64,000 nucleotides of DNA from Acidimicrobiia bacterium UBA5794 (GTDB lineage: Bacteria; Actinomycetota; Acidimicrobiia; Spongiisociales; UBA5794): the NCBI GenBank assembly GCA_002418265.1, contig DIDS01000010.1:157917-221916 (forward strand), given 5' to 3'. A program made the translations under genes and the position numbers. Below, piece by piece: positions 1 through 9,345 of this stretch (position 1 is the first letter of the stretch; each line of letters begins with the position of its first letter). The notes beneath the pieces are model-generated. The model had not been told where the DNA came from, ran no database searches, and saw only the letters and a program-made list of their open reading frames with translations.

Positions 1-58
1 CGCGTCCCCCCGCTCCGCGGGAGGACGGGTCATCTCGATTGCGGTCATCGGTCATTGG
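1..58. repeat. Edge of composite intergenic repeat with CGGTCAT heptamers
   Basis: The first 28 bases contain a GC-rich inverted stretch (CCCCCCGCTCCGCGGGAGG) like the hairpin cassettes elsewhere in the window. Two CGGTCAT units follow at 42-48 and 49-55 and stop just before the exporter stop codon. The element is cut by the window edge. Confidence 0.7.
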
Positions 59-1846
59 CTACCGGACGAGGGCGGCACCTGTTTGGACATCCCACAACGA
101 TGCGTACACGCCGCCGAGGCTGATGAGTTCGTCATGGGTTCCCACCTCGGCGACTGAACCCTCGTCTATGACATAGATGCGGTCGGCGTTGCGGATCGTG
201 GAAAGGCGATGAGCAACCACGACCATCGTGCGGTCGTGGCTGACCCTCGCGAGGGACCGCTGGATCGCAGCCTCGGTTTCGTTGTCGACGGCTGAGGTTG
301 CCTCATCGAGTATCAGGACCGGTGATTCGGTGAGGAGTGCTCGTGCGAGCGACAGCCGCTGCCGTTGACCGCCGGAGAGCTTTTGGCCGCGCTCGCCAAC
401 AATGGTGTCGTACTTGTGGGGCAGCAGTTCGATGAAGGCGTGCGCTTCGGCAATCGTGGCGGCGGCTTCTATCGCGGCTCGGGTTGCGTCGGGGACGCCG
501 TAGGCGATGTTTTCTGCAACCGTCCCGTAGAACAGGAAGACATCCTGGCTCACGAGCGCCATTGACTGTCTGAGGTGCGATTGCTCAAGCGTTCGCAGAT
601 CTCGTCCATCAAGGGTGATGGATCCGGAGTCAGGGTCGTAGAAGCGAAGCAACAACTTGATGATCGTGGTCTTGCCAGAACCAGTCGAACCAACGAACGC
701 TGTCGTCTCCGACGGCTGGATCGTGAGATCTGCATCGTTCAGAACAGGAAAGCCGTCGTCGTAGGCGAAACTGACATTGTTGAACTCGATGCGTCCCTGG
801 GTTGCCTGTGGGTCGATCGTGACTTCTCCGTCGAGGATCGTGGCTTCCGTGTCGAGCACGTCAAGGATGCGATTGGTCGACGCCATCGCTCGCTGATAGA
901 GATCAACGGTCTGGCCAAGGCGCGTCAGTGGCCACAACAGGCGCTGCGTCAGGAACACCATCACGGAATACAGCCCGACATTGAGTTGACCGTCGAGAGC
1001 GAGGAACCCTCCCCACACAAGCGTTGCTGTGAAACCGACAAGGATTGCGACGCGAATCAACGGTGTAAAGGCTGACGACAGCTTGATGGCAGATCGGTTG
1101 GCTGTTCGGTATTCTTCCGAAGCCTCGGTGACCCGATCAACCTCCCTTGACTCAGCGGTGAACGCTTTGATCGTCGAGATACCACCGATGTTGTTCGCAA
1201 GCTGCGAGTTGATGTCTGCGGCCTTTTCTCGCACGAGGGCGTATCTCGGTTCGATCCGTTTCTGAAATCTCATTGATCCCCACAGAATCACCGGCACCGG
1301 GAGAAACGCCAGCCAGGCAACCGACGGGGCGATGACGAAAAAGGCTGTCCCGATCAGGACCACGGTGGTGACCAGCTGGACGACCTCGTTTGCCCCGACG
1401 TCCAAGAACCTCTCGAGTTGGTTCACGTCGTCGTTCATGACAGCCATCAGATCACCCGTCGAGCGGTCCTCAAAGAACGCAACATCGAGTCCCTGAATGT
1501 GCTCGTATGTGTCGATACGGAGGTCGTGCTGGATCGACTGGGCGAGGTTCCTCCATTCGACACCCAACAGGTACTCAAAAAGTGATTCAAGACTCCACAC
1601 GATGAAGGTGAGCACCGCGATGGCGATGATCTGGTCCTTCTCGTCTTCGATACCGAACTGACCCATGAGGGAATCGGATCCGTTGACGACGACATCGATG
1701 GCCATACCAATGAGAAAAGGGGGAGCGAGATCAGCGGCCTTGTTGAGAAAGGACCAGACGGACGCGATGATGATTCGCTTCCGATAGCCAGCTGCGTAGC
1801 GCCAGAGACGCCGAAGCGGTGGTACCTCTGAGATTGCCGTCGACAT
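59..1846 (-). CDS. ABC exporter, fused membrane and ATPase half-transporter
   Basis: A 595-residue type IV ABC exporter half-transporter. An N-terminal six-helix membrane domain (about residues 20-320) precedes an ATPase domain (about 345-590) with Walker A GSTGSGKTT, signature LSGGQRQR, Walker B ILDEATSAVD and an H-loop in VVAHRLST. It probably works as a homodimer exporting a lipid, peptide or drug; the sequence does not show the substrate. No second half-transporter lies beside it here, although the window edge hides what follows. The ATG has a TACGCT box 6 nt upstream, so the mRNA may be leaderless. The gene stops directly beside a CGGTCAT repeat. Confidence 0.93.
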   Translation of the reverse strand: MSTAISEVPPLRRLWRYAAGYRKRIIIASVWSFLNKAADLAPPFLIGMAIDVVVNGSDSLMGQFGIEDEKDQIIAIAVLTFIVWSLESLFEYLLGVEWRNLAQSIQHDLRIDTYEHIQGLDVAFFEDRSTGDLMAVMNDDVNQLERFLDVGANEVVQLVTTVVLIGTAFFVIAPSVAWLAFLPVPVILWGSMRFQKRIEPRYALVREKAADINSQLANNIGGISTIKAFTAESREVDRVTEASEEYRTANRSAIKLSSAFTPLIRVAILVGFTATLVWGGFLALDGQLNVGLYSVMVFLTQRLLWPLTRLGQTVDLYQRAMASTNRILDVLDTEATILDGEVTIDPQATQGRIEFNNVSFAYDDGFPVLNDADLTIQPSETTAFVGSTGSGKTTIIKLLLRFYDPDSGSITLDGRDLRTLEQSHLRQSMALVSQDVFLFYGTVAENIAYGVPDATRAAIEAAATIAEAHAFIELLPHKYDTIVGERGQKLSGGQRQRLSLARALLTESPVLILDEATSAVDNETEAAIQRSLARVSHDRTMVVVAHRLSTIRNADRIYVIDEGSVAEVGTHDELISLGGVYASLWDVQTGAALVR

Positions 1847-1852
1847 CCCACC

Positions 1853-1858
1853 AGCGTA
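1853..1858 (-). promoter_or_regulatory. Candidate -10 box (TACGCT) for a leaderless exporter mRNA
   Basis: Read on the minus strand, TACGCT ends 6 nt before the ATG at 1846. There is no separately spaced Shine-Dalgarno sequence. Spacing and TANNNT form match actinobacterial leaderless promoters; this is inference. Confidence 0.45.
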
Positions 1859-1896
1859 GAGAGCTTGTGGTGCGTTGGCACCGCAAGCGGCCTGCG

Positions 1897-1937
1897 GCGG
1901 AAAGCGGAAAGCGGAAAGCAGCGCCGTTTACGGCGCT
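1897..1937. repeat. Three GCGGAAA heptamers followed by a perfect hairpin
   Basis: GCGGAAA occurs three times in tandem at 1897-1917. Next comes the perfect inverted repeat AGCGCCG-TTTA-CGGCGCT at 1920-1937, which contains the TAA stop of the penicillin-binding protein gene (complement of 1928-1930). The GAAAGCAGCGCCG junction recurs at 42055-42090. The hairpin may act as a terminator for the minus-strand gene, but no T-run is evident. Confidence 0.75.
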
Positions 1938-4429
1938 CTACCGATCCGTACCTCGATGATGTCGCCGTGAGCGACGGGTGACCCTGGAGCGGGGTTTGTG
2001 CTCACCACGAGACCGTACAGGCCCGCGTTTGCGGTCTCGACCTCAACGAGGGTCCAGCCCAGGGAGATCCCTGTGTCGGTGGCGAACTGGGACAGGGCGC
2101 TGGTGACCTCACCCGGTGAGAGCCCGCGCAGGTCGGGCAAGCCGAAGACTTCTGCAACGCCGCTCGATACCTCAACAAGCACTTCGGATCCCTGTTTGAT
2201 CGTCGTTCCCTCGACGGGGTCGGTTGTGATGAATGTGCCTTGGGGCAAGACCGAGGGGACTTCGACGATGCGCGCCGCAAGGCCGACCCCATAGAGTGCC
2301 TCTACGGTTGACTTTGTCGACAACCCTGGTGTTGGTACTTTCGCAAACGGAGTCTGACGATAGATCTCGGTTCCCGGCGGTTCTGCGGCAAAGTCTTGCG
2401 TCGCGATGCCCTGCGTGGCGAATTCCATGAATTGTCGCCAGACGGGTGCCGCAAGCGTTCCACCCGAAGCACTTCGGTAGAACTGCTCTTTCTGTTCAAG
2501 ATCATTCCACACGGTGAAGTCCTTGAGCGGTACCCGACCGTCAGCATCGCCGATCCAGACCACGGTGGTGAGTTGGGGGATGAATCCGGCAAACCAGACG
2601 TCGGCGTTGTCCGTTGATGTCCCTGTCTTGCCTGCTTGGGGTCGTCCGATGTCGGCGCGTCGACCGGTACCTGATGTCACGACTTTCTTGAGAGATCCCA
2701 CAACGGCCGCAGCGACCTGTTTGTCGAGAACTTCGCGTGGCTCGCTCTGATGCTCATACAGCACGGTGCCGTCGGTGTCGGTGATGCGTTGGATGAGATA
2801 CGGATCGTGGTATTCGCCGTAGTTGGCGAGAGTTGAATACACAACGGCAACATCTTCGGGCCGCACATCTTGTGCTCCGAGCGTGATGGAAAGGTGTGGG
2901 GCGAGCGGGGTCCGGATACCAAGTTTGGTCGCCATGGTCACAACGGATTCCGGACCGATCTGTTCGACGAGGCGCGCATACACCGCGTTGATCGAGTTGT
3001 ATGTCGCCGAGTCAAGCGTGCGGAGGGCGTTGCCGGAGTTGCCACCTGCGTTGTGGACGGTCCAAACGTTGTTCTCACAATTCGCTGATGGGTCACACGG
3101 AATCATTGCTGGGCTTGCATCGTTCCAGTAGGAGCCAAGCGTGATTGGCGATCCGTCTCGGATCCCTGTGTCGAGTGCAGCGGCAAGCGTGATCGGCTTG
3201 AACACCGAGCCAGCATGGCGGGCTCCACCTGAGGCGAGATCGTACGGTCGCTGACCAGCCTCGAGGTCATCACCGAAGTCAAGGCCGCTTGCCATGACCC
3301 TGATGGCTCCCGACGCGTTGTCGATGGTCGATATCGCTCCCGTCGGTCCTTCGAGACCGGGCCGGAACCATGCCCGCAAGATTCGGTTCGCCTCGCGTTG
3401 GAGTCGATCGTTGACCGTGATGTCGATCCTCAGGCCACCCCCACCTTCACAATCGGTAACGGACGCGGGACATCCGAACACAGCACGTTTACGTTCCTCA
3501 TATGTTTCTCCGAGTCCGAACTCGTTGGTGTCAAGCAACGTGCGGTTGACCCGAGACATGATTGCCTGTGGCGTTGAGACCTCGGCTGTCTTGTTTGGAA
3601 TCACGTCGAGTGGTTTGGCCTTGGCTTCGGCGGCCTCATCGCGTGTGATGTAGCCGTTGATGACCATTCGCTCGATCGTGCGGTTCCGCGCAGCAAGGGC
3701 GTTGTCCGCTCCCGTTCGGGGGTGGTAGAACGTCGGATTCCTGATGGGAACGGGGAGCAGTGCGGCCTCGTGCAGGGTGAGCTCGTCAAGTGGCTTGCCA
3801 AAGTACTCCTCTGATGCTGCGCTGATGCCGTACGCGTTGGAGCCGAAATAGACCGAATTCGCCCAGAATTCCAGGATCTGATCCTTGGTGTAGAGCGTCT
3901 CGAGTTCAGCGGCAACCACCGCCTCACAGAGCTTGCGCTCGATGGTCTGGTCAGATGAAAGGAAGTTTTGTTTCACTACCTGCTGGGTGATCGTGGATCC
4001 ACCACCTGACGGGGAGTTCGCAAGCCGACCGACGACGGCACGACCGATGGCGCTGAAGTCGATTCCCCTGTGCTCATAGAACGACTTGTCCTCAGCGGAA
4101 AGAAGCGCTGCTTTGACGAGATCCGGCATTTCGCTCAGACTGATCGGCTGTGAGTTCCGTTCGGTGAGCTGACCGATCTTTACGCCATCTTGGGTGTAGA
4201 CGGTCGAAAGGCGAGACAGATCGGGAAACGACAGGTCGAGCTGGCTGGTGTCGCACAGATACTCGTCTTGGAGTGAATCTACGGCACCGTATGCAGTGTT
4301 CGCAGAGAGGAATCCGAAGAAGCCGACCCATGTCGCACCGACGACGACGAACACTGCAAGGCCGATGAGCGCTGGCAGTTGTCTGCGGTGGCGTTCGAGG
4401 CGCTCGATCTGTCGGATGAGTGGTTCCAT
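1928..4429 (-). CDS. Class A penicillin-binding protein with PASTA domains
   Basis: Bifunctional peptidoglycan glycosyltransferase and DD-transpeptidase. From this start it has an N-terminal transmembrane helix (about residues 20-42) and a GT51 domain with EDKSFYEHRG and GGGSTITQQ. The transpeptidase domain has an SxxK serine in GSVFKP, an SxN in NSIN and KTGT in AGKTGTS. About two PASTA repeats end the protein. The reading frame extends upstream to 4498, but the ATG at 4429 follows AGGTAGGA-like sequence and places the helix near the N-terminus, so I prefer it (833 residues). It acts at the outer face of the membrane in wall synthesis. It is divergent from the mutase gene. Confidence 0.93.
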   Translation of the reverse strand: MEPLIRQIERLERHRRQLPALIGLAVFVVVGATWVGFFGFLSANTAYGAVDSLQDEYLCDTSQLDLSFPDLSRLSTVYTQDGVKIGQLTERNSQPISLSEMPDLVKAALLSAEDKSFYEHRGIDFSAIGRAVVGRLANSPSGGGSTITQQVVKQNFLSSDQTIERKLCEAVVAAELETLYTKDQILEFWANSVYFGSNAYGISAASEEYFGKPLDELTLHEAALLPVPIRNPTFYHPRTGADNALAARNRTIERMVINGYITRDEAAEAKAKPLDVIPNKTAEVSTPQAIMSRVNRTLLDTNEFGLGETYEERKRAVFGCPASVTDCEGGGGLRIDITVNDRLQREANRILRAWFRPGLEGPTGAISTIDNASGAIRVMASGLDFGDDLEAGQRPYDLASGGARHAGSVFKPITLAAALDTGIRDGSPITLGSYWNDASPAMIPCDPSANCENNVWTVHNAGGNSGNALRTLDSATYNSINAVYARLVEQIGPESVVTMATKLGIRTPLAPHLSITLGAQDVRPEDVAVVYSTLANYGEYHDPYLIQRITDTDGTVLYEHQSEPREVLDKQVAAAVVGSLKKVVTSGTGRRADIGRPQAGKTGTSTDNADVWFAGFIPQLTTVVWIGDADGRVPLKDFTVWNDLEQKEQFYRSASGGTLAAPVWRQFMEFATQGIATQDFAAEPPGTEIYRQTPFAKVPTPGLSTKSTVEALYGVGLAARIVEVPSVLPQGTFITTDPVEGTTIKQGSEVLVEVSSGVAEVFGLPDLRGLSPGEVTSALSQFATDTGISLGWTLVEVETANAGLYGLVVSTNPAPGSPVAHGDIIEVRIGRAP

Positions 4430-4561
4430 CGTCCTACCTGTCGAACTGTTGGTGCGATTCGGATTCGGGCCGAGCAACAGATCATGGTGCCGCGGCATTG
4501 ACCGGTACTATCGGCAGCAAATCGAGCATAGGTACAGACTCCAGATAGGCGATGGACTTCC

Positions 4562-6118
4562 GTGGAAACCGACGACAAACACCTCTATGACGAAACCGAC
4601 TTGCAAGGTTGGGACGCATCGCAACAGCTCGGTTCGCCCGGCGAGTATCCCTTTACGCGTGGTCCGTATCCCTCCATGTACGCGGGCCGGTTGTGGACCA
4701 TGCGCCAGTACGCCGGATTCGGGGATGCCAAGGCGACCAACGAGCGGTTCAAGGCCCTTTTGAAGGCCGGGCAATCTGGGCTTTCGGTAGCATTTGATCT
4801 TCCCACCCAGATGGGTCTCGACTCCGATGCCGAACTGGCACTCGGTGAGGTCGGGAAGGTGGGCGTCGCCATTGATTCGATCGACGACATGCGTGTGCTC
4901 TTCGAAGGCATCCCTTTGTCGGAGGTGTCGACCTCCATGACCATCAACGCAACTGCCGGCCTGTTGTTGTTGATGTATCAAATCGTTGCCGAAGAGCAGG
5001 GGGCCGATCCACGAGAGTTGCGCGGCACGATCCAAAACGACATCCTCAAGGAGTACATTGCCCGCGGTACCTACATCTTTCCTGCCGCCCCATCCCTGCG
5101 GCTCACGACCGACATCTTCTCCTATTGCGCTGCAGAGATTCCGAACTGGAACACGATCTCGATCTCTGGCTACCACATTCGTGAGGCTGGCTCCACCGCA
5201 GCCCAAGAGGTGGCCTTCACGATCGCAAACGGGCTTGCCTATGTGAACGCCGCGACGTCGGTTGGCATCGACATCGACACCCTTGCTCCAAGGCTGTCGT
5301 TCTTTTGGAATTCTCACAACGGTCTGTTTGAGGAGGCCGCAAAGTTTCGGGCGGCACGCAGGCTGTGGGCACGCCTGATGCGTTTCCGGATGGGAGCCAA
5401 GGACCCCGCCTCGTGGATGATGCGTTTCCATACCCAGACGGCAGGGTCGTCACTCACTGCCCAACAGCCGCTCAACAATGTTGTTAGGACTGCCTATCAG
5501 GGGCTTGCCGCCGTCCTCGGCGGAACACAGTCACTGCACACGAACTCCTTTGATGAGGCACTTGGCCTCCCGACCAATGAATCGTCGCTGCTTGCGCTTC
5601 GGACCCAGCAGATACTTGCCTATGAAACCGATGTCCCGAGAACGGTCGATCCCCTTGCCGGCAGTTACTACATCGAGTCGCTCACCGATCAGATCGAGAA
5701 TGATGCGTCGGCGTTGATTGAAAGGATTGATGCGATCGGGGGAGCGGTTGTCGCCATTGAGGAGGGCTTTCAACAGTCCGAGATCGAGGCTGCAGCCTAC
5801 GAGTACGCACGAACGGTTGACTCAGGCGAAACCGCCTTGGTGGGTGTCAATTGTTTTGTCGACAACGACGACCGGGACCCTGATGTCCTCCAGATAGACC
5901 CGAAACTTGAGGCCGACCAGGTTGCCTTGCTCCAACAGCGGCGTACCGATCGAAACGACGATGCCTTGGCTGCTGCGTTGTCGAGCGTGACCCGTGCGGC
6001 TGAGGGAACGGACAATCTGTTGTATCCGATGAAGGCAGCGCTGCTGGCGGGTGCAACCATTGGTGAGATCACCGAAGCTCTGTTGCCGATCTTCGGTCGC
6101 TACCGTCCTGCGAACTAG
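4562..6118 (+). CDS. Methylmalonyl-CoA mutase, catalytic (large) subunit without B12 domain
   Basis: Acyl-CoA mutase TIM-barrel protein of 518 residues with a GTG start; family signatures include GQSGLSVAFDLPTQMG and ISISGYHIREAG. By family comparison Tyr36 corresponds to the substrate tyrosine of Propionibacterium mutase (Tyr89), Arg168 to Arg207 and His205 to His244. Isobutyryl-CoA mutases have Phe and Gln at the first two positions, so methylmalonyl-CoA is the likelier substrate. The cobalamin-binding domain with DxHxxG is absent and must come from a separate subunit not found here. The product would be succinyl-CoA. Acyl-CoA carboxylase genes lie 3 kb downstream. Confidence 0.9.
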   Translation: METDDKHLYDETDLQGWDASQQLGSPGEYPFTRGPYPSMYAGRLWTMRQYAGFGDAKATNERFKALLKAGQSGLSVAFDLPTQMGLDSDAELALGEVGKVGVAIDSIDDMRVLFEGIPLSEVSTSMTINATAGLLLLMYQIVAEEQGADPRELRGTIQNDILKEYIARGTYIFPAAPSLRLTTDIFSYCAAEIPNWNTISISGYHIREAGSTAAQEVAFTIANGLAYVNAATSVGIDIDTLAPRLSFFWNSHNGLFEEAAKFRAARRLWARLMRFRMGAKDPASWMMRFHTQTAGSSLTAQQPLNNVVRTAYQGLAAVLGGTQSLHTNSFDEALGLPTNESSLLALRTQQILAYETDVPRTVDPLAGSYYIESLTDQIENDASALIERIDAIGGAVVAIEEGFQQSEIEAAAYEYARTVDSGETALVGVNCFVDNDDRDPDVLQIDPKLEADQVALLQQRRTDRNDDALAAALSSVTRAAEGTDNLLYPMKAALLAGATIGEITEALLPIFGRYRPAN

Positions 6119-6136
6119 AATTTCGGAGTGTCAGGT

Positions 6137-7504
6137 ATGTTCAACCCACAAAGACCGATCCGTATACTCGTCATTGGTGGCGGTCCCGGGGGACAGGCTG
6201 CAGCGACGACCGCCGCACGGTTCGGCGCTGATGTGATCCTCGTGGAAGATCAGATTGTCGGTGGGGCTGCGCACCTGTGGGATTGCATTCCGTCAAAGGC
6301 AATGGTGTCATCCTCGATGAGGATGCGTGCGATTCGCAACGCTGAAGAACTCGGCATCTCTGATCCTGGTCCTGTCGCTGTCGACATGTCCCTGCTTTCT
6401 GCGAGGGCATCGCGTATTGCGGACACACTCGCAGCATCGATGACGGACATGCTCGATTCACAGGGAGTCGAGATCGTACGGGGTCGTGCACGCTTCACAT
6501 CGACCACGTCTGTCGCTGTGAACACCAATGGTGGTGAGGTCGAGATCCAATTCGATCGGGCTGTCATCGCAACAGGTTCACGGCCCCGTGTCCCCGATTG
6601 GGCACCGATCGATGGTGAACGGGTGATCACGACGCGCGAGGCTTATCACCTCCCGGAACTCCCTGAACGCTTGATCATCATCGGGTCCGGTGTCACGGGC
6701 GTCGAGATGGTCCACATTTTCTCGTCACTCGGATCAAACGTAACGCTTCTTGTCAGCCGTCACCATGTGCTGCCCCACCGCGATCCCGAAGTCGCGATGG
6801 TTCTTGAGGAGGACTTCCTCAAACGCGGGGTAGGTCTATTGAAGGGTTCCCGAGCGACGAACATCGAGCGCGATGGCGACATCGTGAAGGTCTCGACCGA
6901 AGACGGTCGTAAGGTTGAGGGGTCGCACGTCCTGCTCGCAGTTGGATCGCTGCCCAACAGCGAAAATCTCGGGCTGGACCAGATCGGTGTCGACGTTGAC
7001 CACGGGTTCATCCAGGTTGACGAGTATCAGCGGACATCGGTTCCTCACATTTACGGTGCAGGTGACGTGACCGGTCAGATGCTGCTCTCATCCGTCGCGA
7101 CAGCCCAGGGCACAAAGATCGCACGCCACATTCTTGGTCACGATGTGACACCCATCGATTACCGCAAGGTTTCCCAAGGTATCTTCACCGAACCGGAGAT
7201 CGCCTCGGTCGGGCTGGAAGAGGTCGATGCTGCGGCCGAAGGTCGCAAGGTGAGAATCACCAAAGTTCCGCTCGGACCGAATGCAAGGGCTCTCATCCAA
7301 GGGGATACGGGTGGCTTCGTCAAGCTCGTGTCGGATCCAGCCACGCGGGTTGTCCTCGGTGGAACGGTTGTTGGTCACCACGCATCCGAGCTGATCGGCT
7401 CAATTGCTGTCGCCACCAACGCCAGACTGAGTGTCGACGTGCTCGTTGAGACGTTGATGGTGCATCCGTCACTGACCGAATCCATCGCCGAAGCAGCGGA
7501 GTAA
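6137..7504 (+). CDS. LpdA-like FAD/NAD(P) oxidoreductase with a single active-site cysteine
   Basis: A pyridine nucleotide-disulfide oxidoreductase family protein with an FAD motif (GGGPGGQAAA), a second NAD(P) site (IIGSGVTGVE), GAGDVTG, and a C-terminal dimer domain ending VHPSLTES. True dihydrolipoamide dehydrogenases have two cysteines in GGTCLNxGCIPSK. Here the stretch is GGAAHLWDCIPSK, so only Cys50 remains. That pattern fits the M. tuberculosis LpdA-type NAD(P)H:quinone dehydrogenase, not a lipoamide enzyme. The frame opens at GTG 6128, but the ATG at 6137 has GGAG eight bases upstream and is the better start (455 residues). Confidence 0.85.
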   Translation: MFNPQRPIRILVIGGGPGGQAAATTAARFGADVILVEDQIVGGAAHLWDCIPSKAMVSSSMRMRAIRNAEELGISDPGPVAVDMSLLSARASRIADTLAASMTDMLDSQGVEIVRGRARFTSTTSVAVNTNGGEVEIQFDRAVIATGSRPRVPDWAPIDGERVITTREAYHLPELPERLIIIGSGVTGVEMVHIFSSLGSNVTLLVSRHHVLPHRDPEVAMVLEEDFLKRGVGLLKGSRATNIERDGDIVKVSTEDGRKVEGSHVLLAVGSLPNSENLGLDQIGVDVDHGFIQVDEYQRTSVPHIYGAGDVTGQMLLSSVATAQGTKIARHILGHDVTPIDYRKVSQGIFTEPEIASVGLEEVDAAAEGRKVRITKVPLGPNARALIQGDTGGFVKLVSDPATRVVLGGTVVGHHASELIGSIAVATNARLSVDVLVETLMVHPSLTESIAEAAE

Positions 7505-7605
7505 GAGGTGATGACCGATGACCGATAACCGACGTCAAGAGTCCAGATCGCTGGACTCCAAGCGACCCGACGCAGTCGGGTAGCCGAAGTCAGGATTCCA
7601 CGATC
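7505..7605. repeat. Intergenic repeat: GATGACC heptamers plus two hairpins
   Basis: Directly after the oxidoreductase stop come ATGACCG heptamers (the complement of CGGTCAT) and GACGTC. Two perfect hairpins follow: GAGTCCAG-ATCG-CTGGACTC at 7539-7558 and ACCCGAC-GCA-GTCGGGT at 7565-7581. The layout resembles 8878-8960 after the next gene. Confidence 0.7.
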
Positions 7606-8880
7606 ATGGACGGGCAACTTGAGCGGTTCTCAGAACTTGATTCAGCCATCGCAAAGGCGTGTGGCTCGATTCGAGTTCTCAAGCATCTGACCTGGCCCGA
7701 GTCCTTGATGGACACCTTTCTCAAGTCCTACAGAGCCGGAAATCTGAAGCTACCCGACTTCCAATCGACACCGGTCGATCGGTCAGCGAAGGTCGAGGAA
7801 CTCGAAGCATTGATGGCTCAATGCGATCGAGGGCATCCGATCGGTAGCCAGCTTTGGAAGACCGCATGGAGCTATGCAACGGCAACAAGGATGCTTGGTG
7901 CAATGGGAACTCCCGAGTTCACCGAGCACTCGATTGCACTGTACGGACGGCCGGACCATGTGTATGAACGACAGAGGTTGTCGTCGCTCGATGCCGCCAA
8001 TCCGATCATGGAGGTAACGTCGAACCTGATGACGCGTGATGTGGTTGCCAAGACTCAATCGACCATCCCGAGTGATGTCTTCGCCCAGCGGCTTCGCCAC
8101 GCCCTTGATGAGTTCTTTGTCGATGATGAGGTCGCAGTGGTGCTGGATGCCAAAATGTCCGCCAAGGCAGCCGCCGGTAGCAACAGGGTCAAGGTCAGGG
8201 AGGACGCGCTCTTCTCTGACATGGACTTGGCCCAACTCCTCAACCACGAAGCGCTCATACACACGTTGACGTCGATCAACGGCAAGAGGCAGCCCCTCAG
8301 ATCGCTCGGTCTCGGCTCCCCGAGAACGACGAAGACGCAGGAAGGGCTTGCGGTCTTTTCGGAACTCGTCACCTACTCGATCGACATCAGTCGCCTGAGA
8401 CGGGTTGCGCTGCGATCTCAGGCGGTCGGACTCGCTCTCAACGGCGGTGACTTCATTGAGGTCTTCTTGCATTTTCTCGATGGAGGCCAGTCTGAGGAGG
8501 AGAGCTATCACTCTGCCCAAAGGATCTTCCGCGGAGGCGACGTCCGTGGCTCGATCGCCTTCACCAAGGACGGGGCCTACCTCGAAGGACTCATCCTGGT
8601 CCAGACGTTTCTGAAGAAGGCGATTGCTGACGGGCGTGAGGATCTGATTCCGATGCTGTTTGCGGGTCGCATGACGCTCGGAGATGTCATCGAACTCGAA
8701 GAGCTCTTCCTATCCGGCGTGCTGAAACCCGCTCGGTATCTACCGCCGTGGGCAGTGGGATTCCAACGCCTTGCGGCGAATCTGTCGTACGCACTGTTCA
8801 GCTCGAGGATCCAACTCGACACTGTTGAACTTGACCGGTTCCTCAGCCTCGAAGAAGGCGCGCTCCCAAGTGACCGATGA
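7606..8880 (+). CDS. QEGLA-motif (DUF1704) putative zinc carboxypeptidase
   Basis: A 424-residue protein of the 'flavohemoglobin expression-modulating QEGLA motif' family (DUF1704). The motif HExxxH is present as His214-Glu215-ALI-His219 and QEGLA is at 245-249. This arrangement is shared with MATCAP-type tyrosine carboxypeptidases, whose zinc ligands are the two histidines and a downstream glutamate. Metalloprotease activity is therefore likely, but the bacterial substrate is unknown. No signal peptide or membrane segment is evident. The final residues (SDR and stop) are encoded by a GTGACCGATGACC repeat. Confidence 0.82.
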   Translation: MDGQLERFSELDSAIAKACGSIRVLKHLTWPESLMDTFLKSYRAGNLKLPDFQSTPVDRSAKVEELEALMAQCDRGHPIGSQLWKTAWSYATATRMLGAMGTPEFTEHSIALYGRPDHVYERQRLSSLDAANPIMEVTSNLMTRDVVAKTQSTIPSDVFAQRLRHALDEFFVDDEVAVVLDAKMSAKAAAGSNRVKVREDALFSDMDLAQLLNHEALIHTLTSINGKRQPLRSLGLGSPRTTKTQEGLAVFSELVTYSIDISRLRRVALRSQAVGLALNGGDFIEVFLHFLDGGQSEEESYHSAQRIFRGGDVRGSIAFTKDGAYLEGLILVQTFLKKAIADGREDLIPMLFAGRMTLGDVIELEELFLSGVLKPARYLPPWAVGFQRLAANLSYALFSSRIQLDTVELDRFLSLEEGALPSDR

Positions 8881-8960
8881 CCGACGATCGACGTCAAAAG
8901 CCCGTCCTGCTGGACGTCAGGAAACCCGCTTTGGATTTCTGAAGTCGGAAGTCAGACATC
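8871..8960. repeat. Heptamer repeat covering the end of the QEGLA gene
   Basis: TGACCGATGACCGAC begins inside the last codons of the preceding gene. It is followed by GACGTC-bounded sequence and by degenerate heptamers near 8940-8957 (GAAGTCGGAAGTCAG). The arrangement parallels 7505-7605. Confidence 0.65.
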
Positions 8961-8979
8961 TTGACTCGAGGAGGTTGCC

Positions 8980-9345
8980 GTGACGCCCGAAATGGTGCAG
9001 GATTGGATTCATCGGTATATCGATGCATGGCGGAGCTACGACACCAATGCCATTTCCGAACTCTTCACTGCCGAGGCAACGTATGCCTACAACCCGTGGG
9101 ATCAGCCATTGGTCGGCAGGGAGGCGATTGTTGCTGGTTGGCTCAATGATCCGGACGAGCCCGGCTCGTGGGAAGCCGAATATCGACCCCTGCACGTGAT
9201 AGGGCATGACGCAGTCATTGTTGGTGAGACGCGATATGCAGATGGCAGGACGTGGGCAAATCTGTTTGTCGTCTCGTTCGACGGTGCGGGGCGCTGTACC
9301 TCATTCGTCGAGTGGTACATGAAGAAACCGACGTCTGACGTCTGA
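8980..9345 (+). CDS. SnoaL-like / NTF2-fold protein
   Basis: A 121-residue small alpha+beta-barrel protein of the nuclear transport factor 2 / SnoaL superfamily. It starts with a helical stretch (WIHRYIDAWRSYD), followed by ELFTAEATYAYNPWDQPLVG and a C-terminal strand region rich in aromatics. Family members include small isomerases, hydrolases and binding proteins, so no reaction can be assigned. The GTG start has a strong GAGGAGG ribosome site. The last codons (ACG TCT GAC GTC TGA) lie in a TCTGACG heptamer array. Confidence 0.75.
   Translation: MTPEMVQDWIHRYIDAWRSYDTNAISELFTAEATYAYNPWDQPLVGREAIVAGWLNDPDEPGSWEAEYRPLHVIGHDAVIVGETRYADGRTWANLFVVSFDGAGRCTSFVEWYMKKPTSDV

Noticed and set aside
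6137..7504. Dihydrolipoamide dehydrogenase of an oxo-acid dehydrogenase complex
   Set aside because: The first redox cysteine is missing and no E1/E2 genes are nearby.
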